DNA of 64,000 bases from Gimesia sp. (GTDB taxonomy: Bacteria > Planctomycetota > Planctomycetia > Planctomycetales > Planctomycetaceae). The notes under the pieces are model-generated. The model made no database searches and was not told the origin of the DNA. It saw nothing but the letters and a program-made list of their open reading frames with translations. The stretch lies in the NCBI GenBank assembly GCA_002706765.1, contig PAJV01000046.1:1-64000 (forward strand), written 5' to 3'. Each line of letters opens with the position of its first letter. Position 1 is the stretch's first letter. Shown one piece after another: positions 24,684 to 32,758 of the stretch. Made by a program: the position numbers and the translations under genes.

Positions 24684-24917
24684 ATGAAACTGACCGAAGC
24701 AGAAAAACTGGCAATCCAAAAAGGCGAAGCCCTTCGTACCATGGAAGACGGAATCGAAATCATTACCGTTCGGGCAGATGTCTACCAACAGACCCGTAAC
24801 GTGATGTACGATGATGGTCCCCTCTCGGAAGAGGAAAGATTATCTGCTTTAAAATCAGCTGGAGAAAGGGCGGGTTGGAATGATCCTGAAATGGACATTT
24901 ACGACCAGGACGTATGA
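24684..24917 (+). CDS. Antitoxin-like small protein
   Basis: This 77-residue acidic protein begins MKLTEAEKLAIQKGEALRTM and contains VRADVYQQTRNVMYDDG. The pattern (short N-terminal helix, 'IVRADVY' beta strand, acidic C-terminus) is that of planctomycete antitoxin partners of MazF/PemK-type toxins. Support comes from the next start codon, which overlaps its stop (ATGA at 24914-24917) and opens MNRGDIVLVD, the canonical first residues of such toxins, before an early stop. The gene itself is intact. If the toxin is lost, the protein may be a stranded antitoxin. Confidence 0.65.
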   Translation: MKLTEAEKLAIQKGEALRTMEDGIEIITVRADVYQQTRNVMYDDGPLSEEERLSALKSAGERAGWNDPEMDIYDQDV

Positions 24918-24946
24918 ATCGCGGTGATATTGTACTGGTGGATTGA
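24914..24946 (+). pseudogene. Truncated MazF/PemK-type toxin remnant
   Basis: MNRGDIVLVD followed by TGA at 24944-24946. Functional members continue with W-x-[FY]-[ST] and about 100 more residues. The downstream DNA to about 25080 shows no recognisable continuation in any frame, so most of the gene seems to have been deleted rather than just interrupted. Confidence 0.55.
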
Positions 24947-25429
24947 TGGATCAAGTGGATGCCTGTTTGAAATCAACATTGGATCTTCCCTGAGCCCAAT
25001 TGATTACCAGCCAGATCTTTCGTTTTGCTCGTGGTAGCACATCAAACCGGTCTCAAGGGGGCTGGTATTGTGAGTTCTCCGTGAGATAGCATCGGTATCC
25101 CTGACAACGATGCTCGCGCTGCGGGATGACACATGGGTCATCCCCTACGGTTGGGGTTGGCCGGTGGTGGTTTTGATTGAGCGTCGACCTGGCTGCTCTC
25201 TGCCTGCTGCGACTGGACTCATTTCTGTTGCAATCTGGTTCGAAACTTTCTCACCTGTTGCCCTGGATTGGTTAGCCTTGTTAAGATAATGCTGCTCTCT
25301 GTGGGAGTGAATCGGGGCTCTCCGTGGAAAATCACTGGGAAGCTGATTCGCTCCTGATCTGAATTGTGCCGGATTACCGGCGGTTCGGAACACCAAAAGA
25401 TTTCATTACCTCAGCAAGGAATTAAGAAC
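24947..25429. other. Intergenic region before the aldehyde dehydrogenase
   Basis: About 480 bases with no supported gene. At 25127-25149 it contains ACACATGGGTCATCCCCTACG, a short form of the element that is part of the dispersed repeats at 27041 and 28045. The dehydrogenase promoter should lie here. Confidence 0.4.
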
Positions 25430-26902
25430 ATGCCATCCTGGCCAGATAAGATGTATATTGATGGAAAATGGGTCGACGGTCGCTCGAAAACCAACTGGAC
25501 GATCACGAACCCCGCGACCCGCGAACCACTGGCCGAGATTGCCCTGGCGAATGCCAGCGATGTTGATCTGGCCGTCACGGCGGCCCGCCGTGCGTTTGAC
25601 CAGGGGGAATGGCCGCGACTCGATCCCCTGCAGCGCGGGCGACTGCTGTATAAGCTGGCTGAACGCGTGCGCGAATCCGCGGAAGATCTCGCGATGACCG
25701 ATACACTCAATATCGGTAAACCCATTCGCGACACGCTGGGCTTTGACATTCCCTGCGGAGCCGACGTGATCGAAAGTTATGCGGGGCTGCCGGACAAAAT
25801 CGCCGGGCACTCCTATGGCGGACTGCCGGACAATGTGACGATGCAGTTTCGCGAGCCAATGGGTGTGATCGCGGCCATCGTTCCCTGGAATTATCCACTG
25901 ACCAACGCCGCCATCAAGCTGGCGCCGATTCTCGCCTGTGGCAATACGGTGGTCCTCAAGCCTTCCGAAGTCTCCCCGCTGTCTGCGTTGATGCTGGCGA
26001 AACTGGCCGAAGAAGTCGGCTTTCCTCCCGGCGTGATTAATGTGATTCACGGCACGGGCGCGGAAGCAGGGACGGCCCTTGTGAAACATCCGGGCATCAA
26101 TAAAATCGCCTTCACGGGACGTTTTGAAACCGGTGCCCAGTTGATGGAAGCCGCCAAGGACGGGATGAAAGGCGTGCTGCTGGAACTCGGTGGCAAGACT
26201 CCGAGCGTCGTCTTTCCCGATGCGCCGATGGATCATGTCGTCAACGGTGTAATCACGGGCATTTTCTGTCACCTGGGTCAGATCTGCGTGGCCGGCTCGC
26301 GACTGCTGGTGCATGAGAGTCAGCATGATGAACTGCTGGAGCGGATCATCGCCAAAACCCGGAGTTTGCGGCAGGGGGATCCGACCGATCCTGAAATGCA
26401 CCTGGGCTGCCTGGCTACGCCGACCCACTGCGATTTCGTACGTCAGCGCGTCGAACAGGCGAAACAGGAAGGAGCACGGTTGGTCCTCTCAGGTGATATC
26501 TCCGATGATCCGCTGGACTGCTTCTATCCGCCGACGATTTTCGACCAGGTCTCACCCGACATGGCCGTGGCGAAGGAAGAAGTCTTCGGTCCGGTATTAA
26601 GCGTGATGACATTCAAAACGGAGGAGGAAGCGATTCGGATCGCCAACGATTCCGATTTCGGCTTAATGGCCAACATCTGGTCCACCGACGGCACACAGGC
26701 CCTGAGAGTCGCGCGTCAACTGCAGGCTGGCCGAATCTCCATCAATGGGGGCGGTTACCTCAGGCCGAACGTCCCGATCTACGGTTACAAAATGAGCGGT
26801 TTCGGAGCAGAACTGGGCTTCATCGAAGCGGCCCACGAATACTGCAATTCCAAAGCCGTAATTTATTCACTGGCGACCGAGAAATCTCCGTGGCCTGAGT
26901 AA
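25430..26902 (+). CDS. NAD(P)-dependent aldehyde dehydrogenase (betaine-aldehyde dehydrogenase-like)
   Basis: This 490-residue protein is a complete ALDH-superfamily enzyme oxidising an aldehyde to its acid. Visible catalytic residues are N154 (VPWNYP), K177 (LKPSE), general base E252 (LELGGK) and nucleophile C286 (GQICVAGSR). The nucleotide-binding stretch reads FTGRFETG where FTGS is more usual. The C-terminal EVFGPV motif is present. The start at 25430 has AAGGA upstream with good spacing; an in-frame start at 25364 gives an unrelated extension. It stands alone with its own terminator at 26928. Overall it looks closest to betaine- or amino-aldehyde dehydrogenases, but substrate is not determined. 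Confidence 0.95.
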   Translation: MPSWPDKMYIDGKWVDGRSKTNWTITNPATREPLAEIALANASDVDLAVTAARRAFDQGEWPRLDPLQRGRLLYKLAERVRESAEDLAMTDTLNIGKPIRDTLGFDIPCGADVIESYAGLPDKIAGHSYGGLPDNVTMQFREPMGVIAAIVPWNYPLTNAAIKLAPILACGNTVVLKPSEVSPLSALMLAKLAEEVGFPPGVINVIHGTGAEAGTALVKHPGINKIAFTGRFETGAQLMEAAKDGMKGVLLELGGKTPSVVFPDAPMDHVVNGVITGIFCHLGQICVAGSRLLVHESQHDELLERIIAKTRSLRQGDPTDPEMHLGCLATPTHCDFVRQRVEQAKQEGARLVLSGDISDDPLDCFYPPTIFDQVSPDMAVAKEEVFGPVLSVMTFKTEEEAIRIANDSDFGLMANIWSTDGTQALRVARQLQAGRISINGGGYLRPNVPIYGYKMSGFGAELGFIEAAHEYCNSKAVIYSLATEKSPWPE

Positions 26903-26927
26903 ACGCGTTTCATCAACTATGTAACAG

Positions 26928-26965
26928 GGGCAGGACGCAGATTGATTGTGTCCTGCCCTTTTTTT
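26928..26965 (+). terminator. Terminator of the aldehyde dehydrogenase gene
   Basis: GGGCAGGAC (26928-26936) pairs perfectly with GTCCTGCCC (26950-26958) and is followed by seven T. It lies 26 bases after the stop codon. Confidence 0.9.
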
Positions 26966-27040
26966 ATGGGTGTGGGGTTGGTGAATCGATTACTGTTGGC
27001 AAGCCAACAGGGCCACCCAATAAGGGCCACTCAACCATTT

Positions 27041-27275
27041 TTTTCTTATGGCTGGTTTTGGGGTTATCGCGGTGGAATTTTTGGATTGGGATGTTTCATT
27101 ATGTTGCCATTGTGCACGATACCAGGTTGATACTCGCCAGGCGGGTCGACACATGGGTCGACCCCTACGTTGAACAGATGGGATGGGGGGTTCTGAATTG
27201 GGCGATTGCCCGAACAGTTTCCTGTTGTCTGCGACAACCCCGGATTGCATCCGGGGCTACCCGTTTTATTGACGT
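27041..27275 (+). repeat. ~235-bp dispersed repeat, copy 1
   Basis: From TTCTTATGGCTGGTTT onward this segment matches 28045-28280. Shared blocks include ATACTCGCCAGGCGGGTCG, CCCTACGTTGAACAG, TTTCCTGTTGTCTGCGACAA and GGATTGCATCCGGGGCTA. The open frames through it are not conserved as protein. A related element, GGCAAGCCAACAG, lies just before at 26999. It is probably a planctomycete intergenic repeat family. Confidence 0.85.
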
Positions 27276-27341
27276 GGTTTGATTGATCGGACACTGTCGG
27301 GCAAGCCTAAGATTGCACCCGGCGCTGATGTCGCATCGATT

Positions 27342-27881
27342 TTAATTTGTAGTGATCACTTTGATGATCTGCACAGTTTTAAGATCGTATTCAACTTCAT
27401 AGTTTTTGTTTCGAGATTCTGCTTCGTACCTGAGCTTTGTTCCCCTGGGTCCCATGCTTCTGATTCTGAGTTGATCCGTTCCCAGTTGTATCGTAAGAGA
27501 TTGAAAGACCTGGTATTCGTCGGATCCGTCGTCCTGAAGGAATTCGTTTGCGTCGCGCCACTCTGCTTCTGTCTCAACTTCTTTCAGACAGTCGCTTTGA
27601 TGAACATTCCTCATAGGACTCCATGAATCTCTGGAAGCCAGGTCTTCCATTGCAAGAAACTCAGCTCTATCAGATTCACCATCGCTGGCTTCTCTCAAGA
27701 GTTCACGCCCTACTACGACAGCATTGGGATTTTCTCCAAAAATCAACCCTTCGGAACCCGAGGCTGGTAATTCAGGAGTGGTCTGCTCTTTGGCGGGAGC
27801 CACGTGATCGGTTTGATCCGTGATTTTCGTATCGGTACAGGCTACGAGCAAAATCAGACTGGGGAGGATGAGGTGTTTCAT
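27342..27881 (-). CDS. Lipoprotein of unknown function
   Basis: This 179-residue protein has a short signal ending in the lipobox LLVAC (Cys15), so it should be a lipid-anchored surface or periplasmic protein. A Thr/Pro/Glu-rich linker follows. The C-terminal 80 residues are predicted mostly beta (EYQVFQSLTIQLGTDQLRIR, then TKLRYEAESRNKNYEVEYDL). No family is recognised. It is a single gene lying between the two copies of the dispersed repeat. Confidence 0.7.
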   Translation of the reverse strand: MKHLILPSLILLVACTDTKITDQTDHVAPAKEQTTPELPASGSEGLIFGENPNAVVVGRELLREASDGESDRAEFLAMEDLASRDSWSPMRNVHQSDCLKEVETEAEWRDANEFLQDDGSDEYQVFQSLTIQLGTDQLRIRSMGPRGTKLRYEAESRNKNYEVEYDLKTVQIIKVITTN

Positions 27882-27908
27882 ACTTGTTAGAGTTGGCAGA
27901 GATAGCCT

Positions 27909-27943
27909 CAGTTCCCGAAATGTGTTCGGGAACTGATTTTTTT
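27909..27943 (+). terminator. Strong terminator-like hairpin, plus-strand orientation
   Basis: CAGTTCCCGAA (27909-27919) and TTCGGGAACTG (27925-27935) form a perfect 11-bp stem followed by ATTTTTTT. It lies just upstream of the minus-strand lipoprotein start and points the opposite way, so it would stop plus-strand transcripts running antisense over that gene. Confidence 0.75.
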
Positions 27944-28044
27944 AAAAAAATAACTGCGGGATGTTTGTCTGCGGGGATGGTGGGGAGATCTGATTAAATC
28001 TGTTTCGCTGCGCTCGGCCCGAATTGCGTTAGGGCTCACCCTTT

Positions 28045-28280
28045 TTTTCTTATGGCTGGTTTAGGGTTTTTCGCGATGGAAAGTTCTGAGGAGATGTTTG
28101 ATTATGTTGCCATTGGGCGCGATGCCTGGTTCATACTCGCCAGGCGGGTCGGCACATGGGTCGCCCCCTACGTTGAACAGGTGGGAAGTGGGGTTCTGAA
28201 TTGGGCACTCGCCCTGACAGTTTCCTGTTGTCTGCGACAACCACGGATTGCATCCGGGGCTATCCGTTTTTTTCACATTT
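28045..28280 (+). repeat. ~235-bp dispersed repeat, copy 2
   Basis: Second copy of the element at 27041-27275, with scattered substitutions. The small open frames on both strands here are by-products of the repeat and are not conserved between copies. Confidence 0.85.
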
Positions 28281-29266
28281 TGTTTTTTCACCTTTCGTTC
28301 TTTCTTTCATATTAGCCGTACGGCGTTAGCCGCGGTTTTTGCAAAGGGGGCATTAAAACCGGGTCTAATCTGGATCGTTTGACGGTGAATAGTGATCCCC
28401 TTTTTGATCCTCCTTTTGATCTGTCAGTGGTTCGGGATTTTCATCTGCGAGGAGTGGAGTACTTCTTTTATAATGCTTTGTGAAACTTGAAAGGGGACGT
28501 TAGCACCTTCACCGTTGGGCAAGCCAACGGTGACACCCGCCGCTCGGCTTGTCCGACGGTGCTGAATGGGTGTGGGAAATCTGATTCCGGATGGTACGTG
28601 GCAGCTGTGATTTTCTGCTCGCTGTACTCGGCTCGAATTGCATTCGGGCTTACGCTGTTTTGTTGGTGGGGGCTGGTTGTTCGCGAACTGTTGGGCAAGC
28701 CAACAGTGGCACACGCCAGGGTAAGAGAACATTCAATTTTGTTATTGTTGTGGGGTTCATTGTGGTATTTGATTTTTTGTTCGAGCTGTGGTTGTGTGGT
28801 TTCGTTGCATGGGGGTTTATTTTGTGGAAGGGCGTGGGGGTGTCAAGGGGGAAGAACAGAATCATGTGGCGATACGGGTTGATCTGGGACCGATATAAGG
28901 CGATGCCGGGGCGGTTCCGAGGCGAAGCTTTGCGATGTGCGGCGACCCGCAGGCATACATCAGGAACTGGTGCTGTTATGAAAACTGACAATCTGGAAAA
29001 AAGGGACGATATTCGAGTGATGATTGCGAACAGGTGTCGCGTGTTTCAGTGCTCTGTAAACTGGGCACGCGCGCGACCCAAAACAGCGCTTATCGCCATG
29101 GGCGCGGGGGAGTCAAGTCGAATCTCTTCAGTACTGGTTCGCGATGGTCACTGGTCTGAATATGAATTTTCGATAAACAGTGTCCCTGTCTACTTGTGTC
29201 AGCCGTGAACTTGAACACAATTGGTTTTGCACTTTCACTGCTGAATGAATCCTGTTGAATTGAGGA
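28281..29266. other. Repeat-rich intergenic region, no supported gene
   Basis: About 990 bases. GTTGGGCAAGCCAAC occurs at 28515 and 28691, related to the string at 26996, and marks a short dispersed repeat family. A plus-strand frame from 28591 to 29208 is open, but it runs through these repeats, has erratic composition and no domain pattern, so it is not called as a gene. Confidence 0.5.
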
Positions 29267-30265
29267 ATGACTGTGAAACGCTTCTCTTGTCTGTTCGTTT
29301 TGATCGCGTTGTTTTTGCTGACCTCAGAATCGGTGCAGGCCTGGAATTACGCCGGGCATCGGGTGATTGCTTCAATTGCCTGGGATCAGTTGACGCCGGA
29401 AACGCAGAGGGCCATGGTAACGTTGCTGAAACAGCATCCCCGGTTTGAGCAGGATTTTCAGTCGCGAATGCCAGCGGTGATCAGAAAGGCGGCTCCGGCG
29501 GTTCAGGATCGCTGGCTGTTCATGCGAGCGGCGACGTGGCCGGACATTGTCCGCAGTTTGAAAGACGAAGATCGCGAGAAATATCATCGCGGGACCTGGC
29601 ATTACATCAATCAGCCAATCTATCTGGACACGTCTGCTGAACAGGCTTTGAGTTCAAAACTGTCTGTGAATACCGCGCAGTCAATCAGGCGGGGTGATGA
29701 TCCGCTGTTGTTCAACATTCTGCAGGCGCTGGAGTATAACGTCGCGTTAATGAAAGACCCCGCGGTCAGCCCGGCGGACAAAGCGATTGCTCTGTGCTGG
29801 ATCATGCATCTGACGGGGGACAGCCATCAGCCTCTGCATTCGTCTGCGTTGTTCAGCAAAGGTTCCTTTCCCGAAGGAGATCGCGGGGGGAACAGTATTC
29901 GGATCGGCAAATCGAATCTGCATGCGCAGTGGGATGGATTGCTGGGGAACAGCTTTAAGGATTCTGAAATTGTGAGCCAGGCAGTCGGTCTGGCCCGCGA
30001 CCCGGCGTTAAAGCAGCTGGGTGAGCAGGCAGCACAGAACCTGAACTACGTCGCCTGGATCGACGAGAGTCACGCGCTGGCGAAGAGTGCCGGCTACACT
30101 CAGATGATTCTGGAGGCAGTGAAGCAGAACGATGGGCCGCAGAATGAGTTCATCAAACTGACTGCCCTGCCCGCCGAATATTATCGAACAGCGGGCGCCA
30201 TTGCGGTCAAACGGGCCGCGCAATCGGGCTGGCGACTGGCGGCTGTAATCAACGATTTGCAGTAA
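29267..30265 (+). CDS. Secreted S1/P1-type nuclease
   Basis: This 332-residue zinc-dependent nuclease hydrolyses single-stranded nucleic acids outside the cytoplasm. A signal peptide of about 25 residues ends at VQA, so the mature protein starts with the essential Trp (WNYAGH), whose amino group binds zinc. The other zinc ligands are visible: ATWPD, the His of RGTWHYIN, HLTGDSHQPLH and LHAQWDG. All ligand positions of the family are present and length is normal. The true start may be the GTG at 29273 (six bases after GAGGA) rather than the ATG at 29267. It is monocistronic. A role in nucleotide or phosphate scavenging is likely. Confidence 0.95.
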   Translation: MTVKRFSCLFVLIALFLLTSESVQAWNYAGHRVIASIAWDQLTPETQRAMVTLLKQHPRFEQDFQSRMPAVIRKAAPAVQDRWLFMRAATWPDIVRSLKDEDREKYHRGTWHYINQPIYLDTSAEQALSSKLSVNTAQSIRRGDDPLLFNILQALEYNVALMKDPAVSPADKAIALCWIMHLTGDSHQPLHSSALFSKGSFPEGDRGGNSIRIGKSNLHAQWDGLLGNSFKDSEIVSQAVGLARDPALKQLGEQAAQNLNYVAWIDESHALAKSAGYTQMILEAVKQNDGPQNEFIKLTALPAEYYRTAGAIAVKRAAQSGWRLAAVINDLQ

Positions 30266-30302
30266 GCAGGATTAAGGGAGTTGAAAATGAGAATGCAACA
30301 GT

Positions 30303-31034
30303 TCAAGCTGCTGCATTGTCCGGCTTCTCTAATGAAAAGTAGACTTCAGGCATGAGGAGCGTTCCGGGTGCATGAAACGGGCTGGTCGAGACTTTTTTCA
30401 GATCAAAATAGCCGACCAGCGTTTTTGAGAACTCGCGATAATCAAAACCGGTGTGGGGAAAATGGTACCCGAAACCAGCTTCGATTTCTCCGCGGGGGCG
30501 GTCTTGGGGAGGACTGCCGATAACGGAGAGAAATACGTTTTTCGGACTGGCATCATAGGCACCGAAGCGACGTGTCATGCGAAAGATGCCTTTATAGAGC
30601 GCGGGGATGCCGACTTCGACGGGAACGCCTATGACGACTTCTCCGCCGGGCTTCAATAATTTTGAGATCGTCTGCAGCGCTTCGTGAGTTTCTTTTTCCG
30701 GTAGATGTTCAAAGACTTCCAGGCAAAACAGCAGATCGACGGTTTCCTGGGGAATCTGCCGGATGTCCTGATAGAACTCCGTATTGGGAACGGCTTTCAG
30801 ATTTTCTTTGGCTTCTTCCAGAAAAACGGGAGAAGGTTCATAGCAGATAAATTTTGCTTCGGGTAAATGCTCCGCAAGCTGTTTACAGAGTTCGCCATTT
30901 CCGGCGCCATAATCACAGATGACAGCAGGTTGCCGACTTTGCTTGCCGAGCCTGGTGGCGGAGACCATGCGCCGCTGCTGCAGCCAGCGTTTGACAGGAT
31001 TCTTATCTTGAAATGTGATATCAGAATAAGGCAT
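30303..31034 (-). CDS. Class I SAM-dependent methyltransferase
   Basis: This 243-residue protein has the Rossmann-fold signature: motif I ICDYGAGNGELCKQL, an acidic end of strand 2 (FICYEPSP), the LLFCLEVFEHLP motif of strand 4 and the LLKPGGEVVIGVP strand 5 region. This is the Methyltransf_11/23 pattern found in enzymes acting on small molecules or polysaccharide lipids. The start at 31034 is where similarity begins; the frame continues upstream to 31226 without family sequence. It is convergent with the S1/P1 nuclease gene 37 bases away. Substrate cannot be inferred. Confidence 0.85.
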   Translation of the reverse strand: MPYSDITFQDKNPVKRWLQQRRMVSATRLGKQSRQPAVICDYGAGNGELCKQLAEHLPEAKFICYEPSPVFLEEAKENLKAVPNTEFYQDIRQIPQETVDLLFCLEVFEHLPEKETHEALQTISKLLKPGGEVVIGVPVEVGIPALYKGIFRMTRRFGAYDASPKNVFLSVIGSPPQDRPRGEIEAGFGYHFPHTGFDYREFSKTLVGYFDLKKVSTSPFHAPGTLLMPEVYFSLEKPDNAAA

Positions 31035-31326
31035 ATCTAAGAGCCCGCCTTCGTTGTTTTCAGTTCGACATCGGTGAGAAACTGAACTGTGAATCGATTG
31101 TGAGAGAATGGGAGAACCAGGAGGTGTCAAACTGTAAGCAAATATGAGTTTTAGTGCAATTCGTATTTTGACCAGACTTAAACTCAGCCACAGTCGGGAC
31201 TTTTGCCGCAGAGCCTGAATCAGCAATCTTCAACCCGCATTCATCTGATGCAGAATGCGAACCGTGTCGCGGGCTGCTAATTCCGCTGTGCATGCTGGAA
31301 AACGTGAGTGCAAGAAATGACTGAGA

Positions 31327-32742
31327 TTAACTCAAAATCTGCTGTACCACATGGCCGTGCACATCAGTCAGGCGGCGGTCGATGCCAGCGGTGCGGAAGG
31401 TTAATTGTTTGTGATCGATTCCCAGCAGATGCAGTATCGTGGCGTGCAGGTCGTAACAGTACGTTTTCCCTTCCGCGGTCTGATATCCCAGGTCATCGCT
31501 CTTTCCGTAGCTGGCTCCCGCTTTCACACCTGCTCCTGCCAGCCAGGTCACGAAAGTTCCCCGGTTATGATCGCGGCCCAGGCTTCCCTGTGCAAAGGGG
31601 GTGCGACCGAATTCCGTCGTCCAGATAACCAGCGTATCTTCGAGGAGACCTCGCGATTTCAAATCCCGGAACAGGGTCGCGATGGGCTGATCGACACTTT
31701 TGGCGATGGGTGGCAGTTCCGTTTGAATATTGCCATGGTTGTCCCAGTTATTCACTGCGCCCTGCGGACCGCTCCAGACCTGCACGAAGCGTGTCCCCCG
31801 TTCCAGCAGACGTCTTCCCAGCAGGCAGCGTCTGCCGAAGTCTTCTGTTTCTTTTTGATTCAGTCCGTAAGCTTCGTGGGTTTCTTTGGTTTCGCGAGAC
31901 AGATCGAAAGCTTCGGGCGCACTCAGTTGCATTTTGGCCGCGAGTTCTCCCGCTGCGATTCGTGCTTCCAGCCGGGAATCTTCCGGACGGGATGCGGCAT
32001 GCTGTCGATTCATTTGCTGCAACAATGCCACCGTATCCCGATCTGCCGACCCACGGGCGAATTTGTACTGTGCGTCCGCAAACAGATCGGGGATCGGATT
32101 CTGACTGGCAGCGTTTACCAGGGTTCCCTGATGCTTCGCGGGTAGAAATCCACAACTGAAATTGGCTTTCTGATTATAGGGAAGACCACGACTGTCGGGC
32201 AGCACAACAAACGTTGGCAGATTATCCGCAAGATTTCCCAATGCATAGGAGACCCAGGCACCCAGGCAAGGGAAGCCCGGCAGCATGAAACCCGTATTCA
32301 TCATATAGCTGGCCGGTCCATGCACGTTGGTTTTCGTGGTCATCGCCATCAGGAATGCCAGTTCATCCACAATCTGTGCCTGATGGGGAAAAACGGAACT
32401 GACCCAGCGTCCCGCTTCGCCGTATTGTTTGAACTCAAACGGGCTTTTCATCACCGAACCGACGGCTGCAGTAAATCCTTCCGGCTTTTCTTTGGGCCCC
32501 AGATTCTGCCCGTGCAATCTCTTCAACTCCGGCTTATAGTCGAAGGTATCCATCGGGCTGGCTCCGCCGTTCATGAATAACTGAATGACCCGCCGTACTT
32601 TTGCCCGGTGATGGAGTCCGCCGTTCAAATCCGGTTCAGCAGCTTTTGATGATTCACTTCCCAGCCAGCAGGCCAGAACGGCTGCACCGAAACTGTTTCC
32701 GGAACAGGAGAGCATTTCTCGTCTGGTAAGCGGATTATACAT
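31327..32742 (-). CDS. DUF1501 secreted protein (sulfatase-like fold)
   Basis: This 471-residue protein starts MYNPLTRREML, a twin-arginine-like signal typical of planctomycete DUF1501 proteins. The body shows the family motifs: RVIQLFMNGGASPMDTFDYK, the GPASYMMNTG region, TRFVQVWSGPQGAVNNWDNH, LVIWTTEFGRTPF and GRDHNRG. DUF1501 belongs to the alkaline phosphatase/sulfatase superfamily and nearly always pairs with PSD1 proteins. The start at 32742 has GGAAGG well placed; the longer start at 32781 overlaps the PSD1 gene. It follows that gene by 16 bases and is co-transcribed with it. The pair is thought to act on external substrates, possibly sulfated polysaccharides, but the reaction is unproven. 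Confidence 0.93.
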   Translation of the reverse strand: MYNPLTRREMLSCSGNSFGAAVLACWLGSESSKAAEPDLNGGLHHRAKVRRVIQLFMNGGASPMDTFDYKPELKRLHGQNLGPKEKPEGFTAAVGSVMKSPFEFKQYGEAGRWVSSVFPHQAQIVDELAFLMAMTTKTNVHGPASYMMNTGFMLPGFPCLGAWVSYALGNLADNLPTFVVLPDSRGLPYNQKANFSCGFLPAKHQGTLVNAASQNPIPDLFADAQYKFARGSADRDTVALLQQMNRQHAASRPEDSRLEARIAAGELAAKMQLSAPEAFDLSRETKETHEAYGLNQKETEDFGRRCLLGRRLLERGTRFVQVWSGPQGAVNNWDNHGNIQTELPPIAKSVDQPIATLFRDLKSRGLLEDTLVIWTTEFGRTPFAQGSLGRDHNRGTFVTWLAGAGVKAGASYGKSDDLGYQTAEGKTYCYDLHATILHLLGIDHKQLTFRTAGIDRRLTDVHGHVVQQILS

Positions 32743-32758
32743 CAGCGACAGCCTTCCT

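Noticed and set aside
25406-26428. 340-codon minus-strand frame inside the aldehyde dehydrogenase gene
   Set aside because: Rich in Arg/His/Gly as is typical for an antisense frame in GC-rich coding DNA; the plus-strand enzyme has all catalytic residues.
28591-29208. 205-codon plus-strand frame in the repeat-rich region
   Set aside because: Runs through dispersed repeats, no signal of protein conservation, no good start, unusual Trp/Gly/Phe-rich stretch; judged chance.
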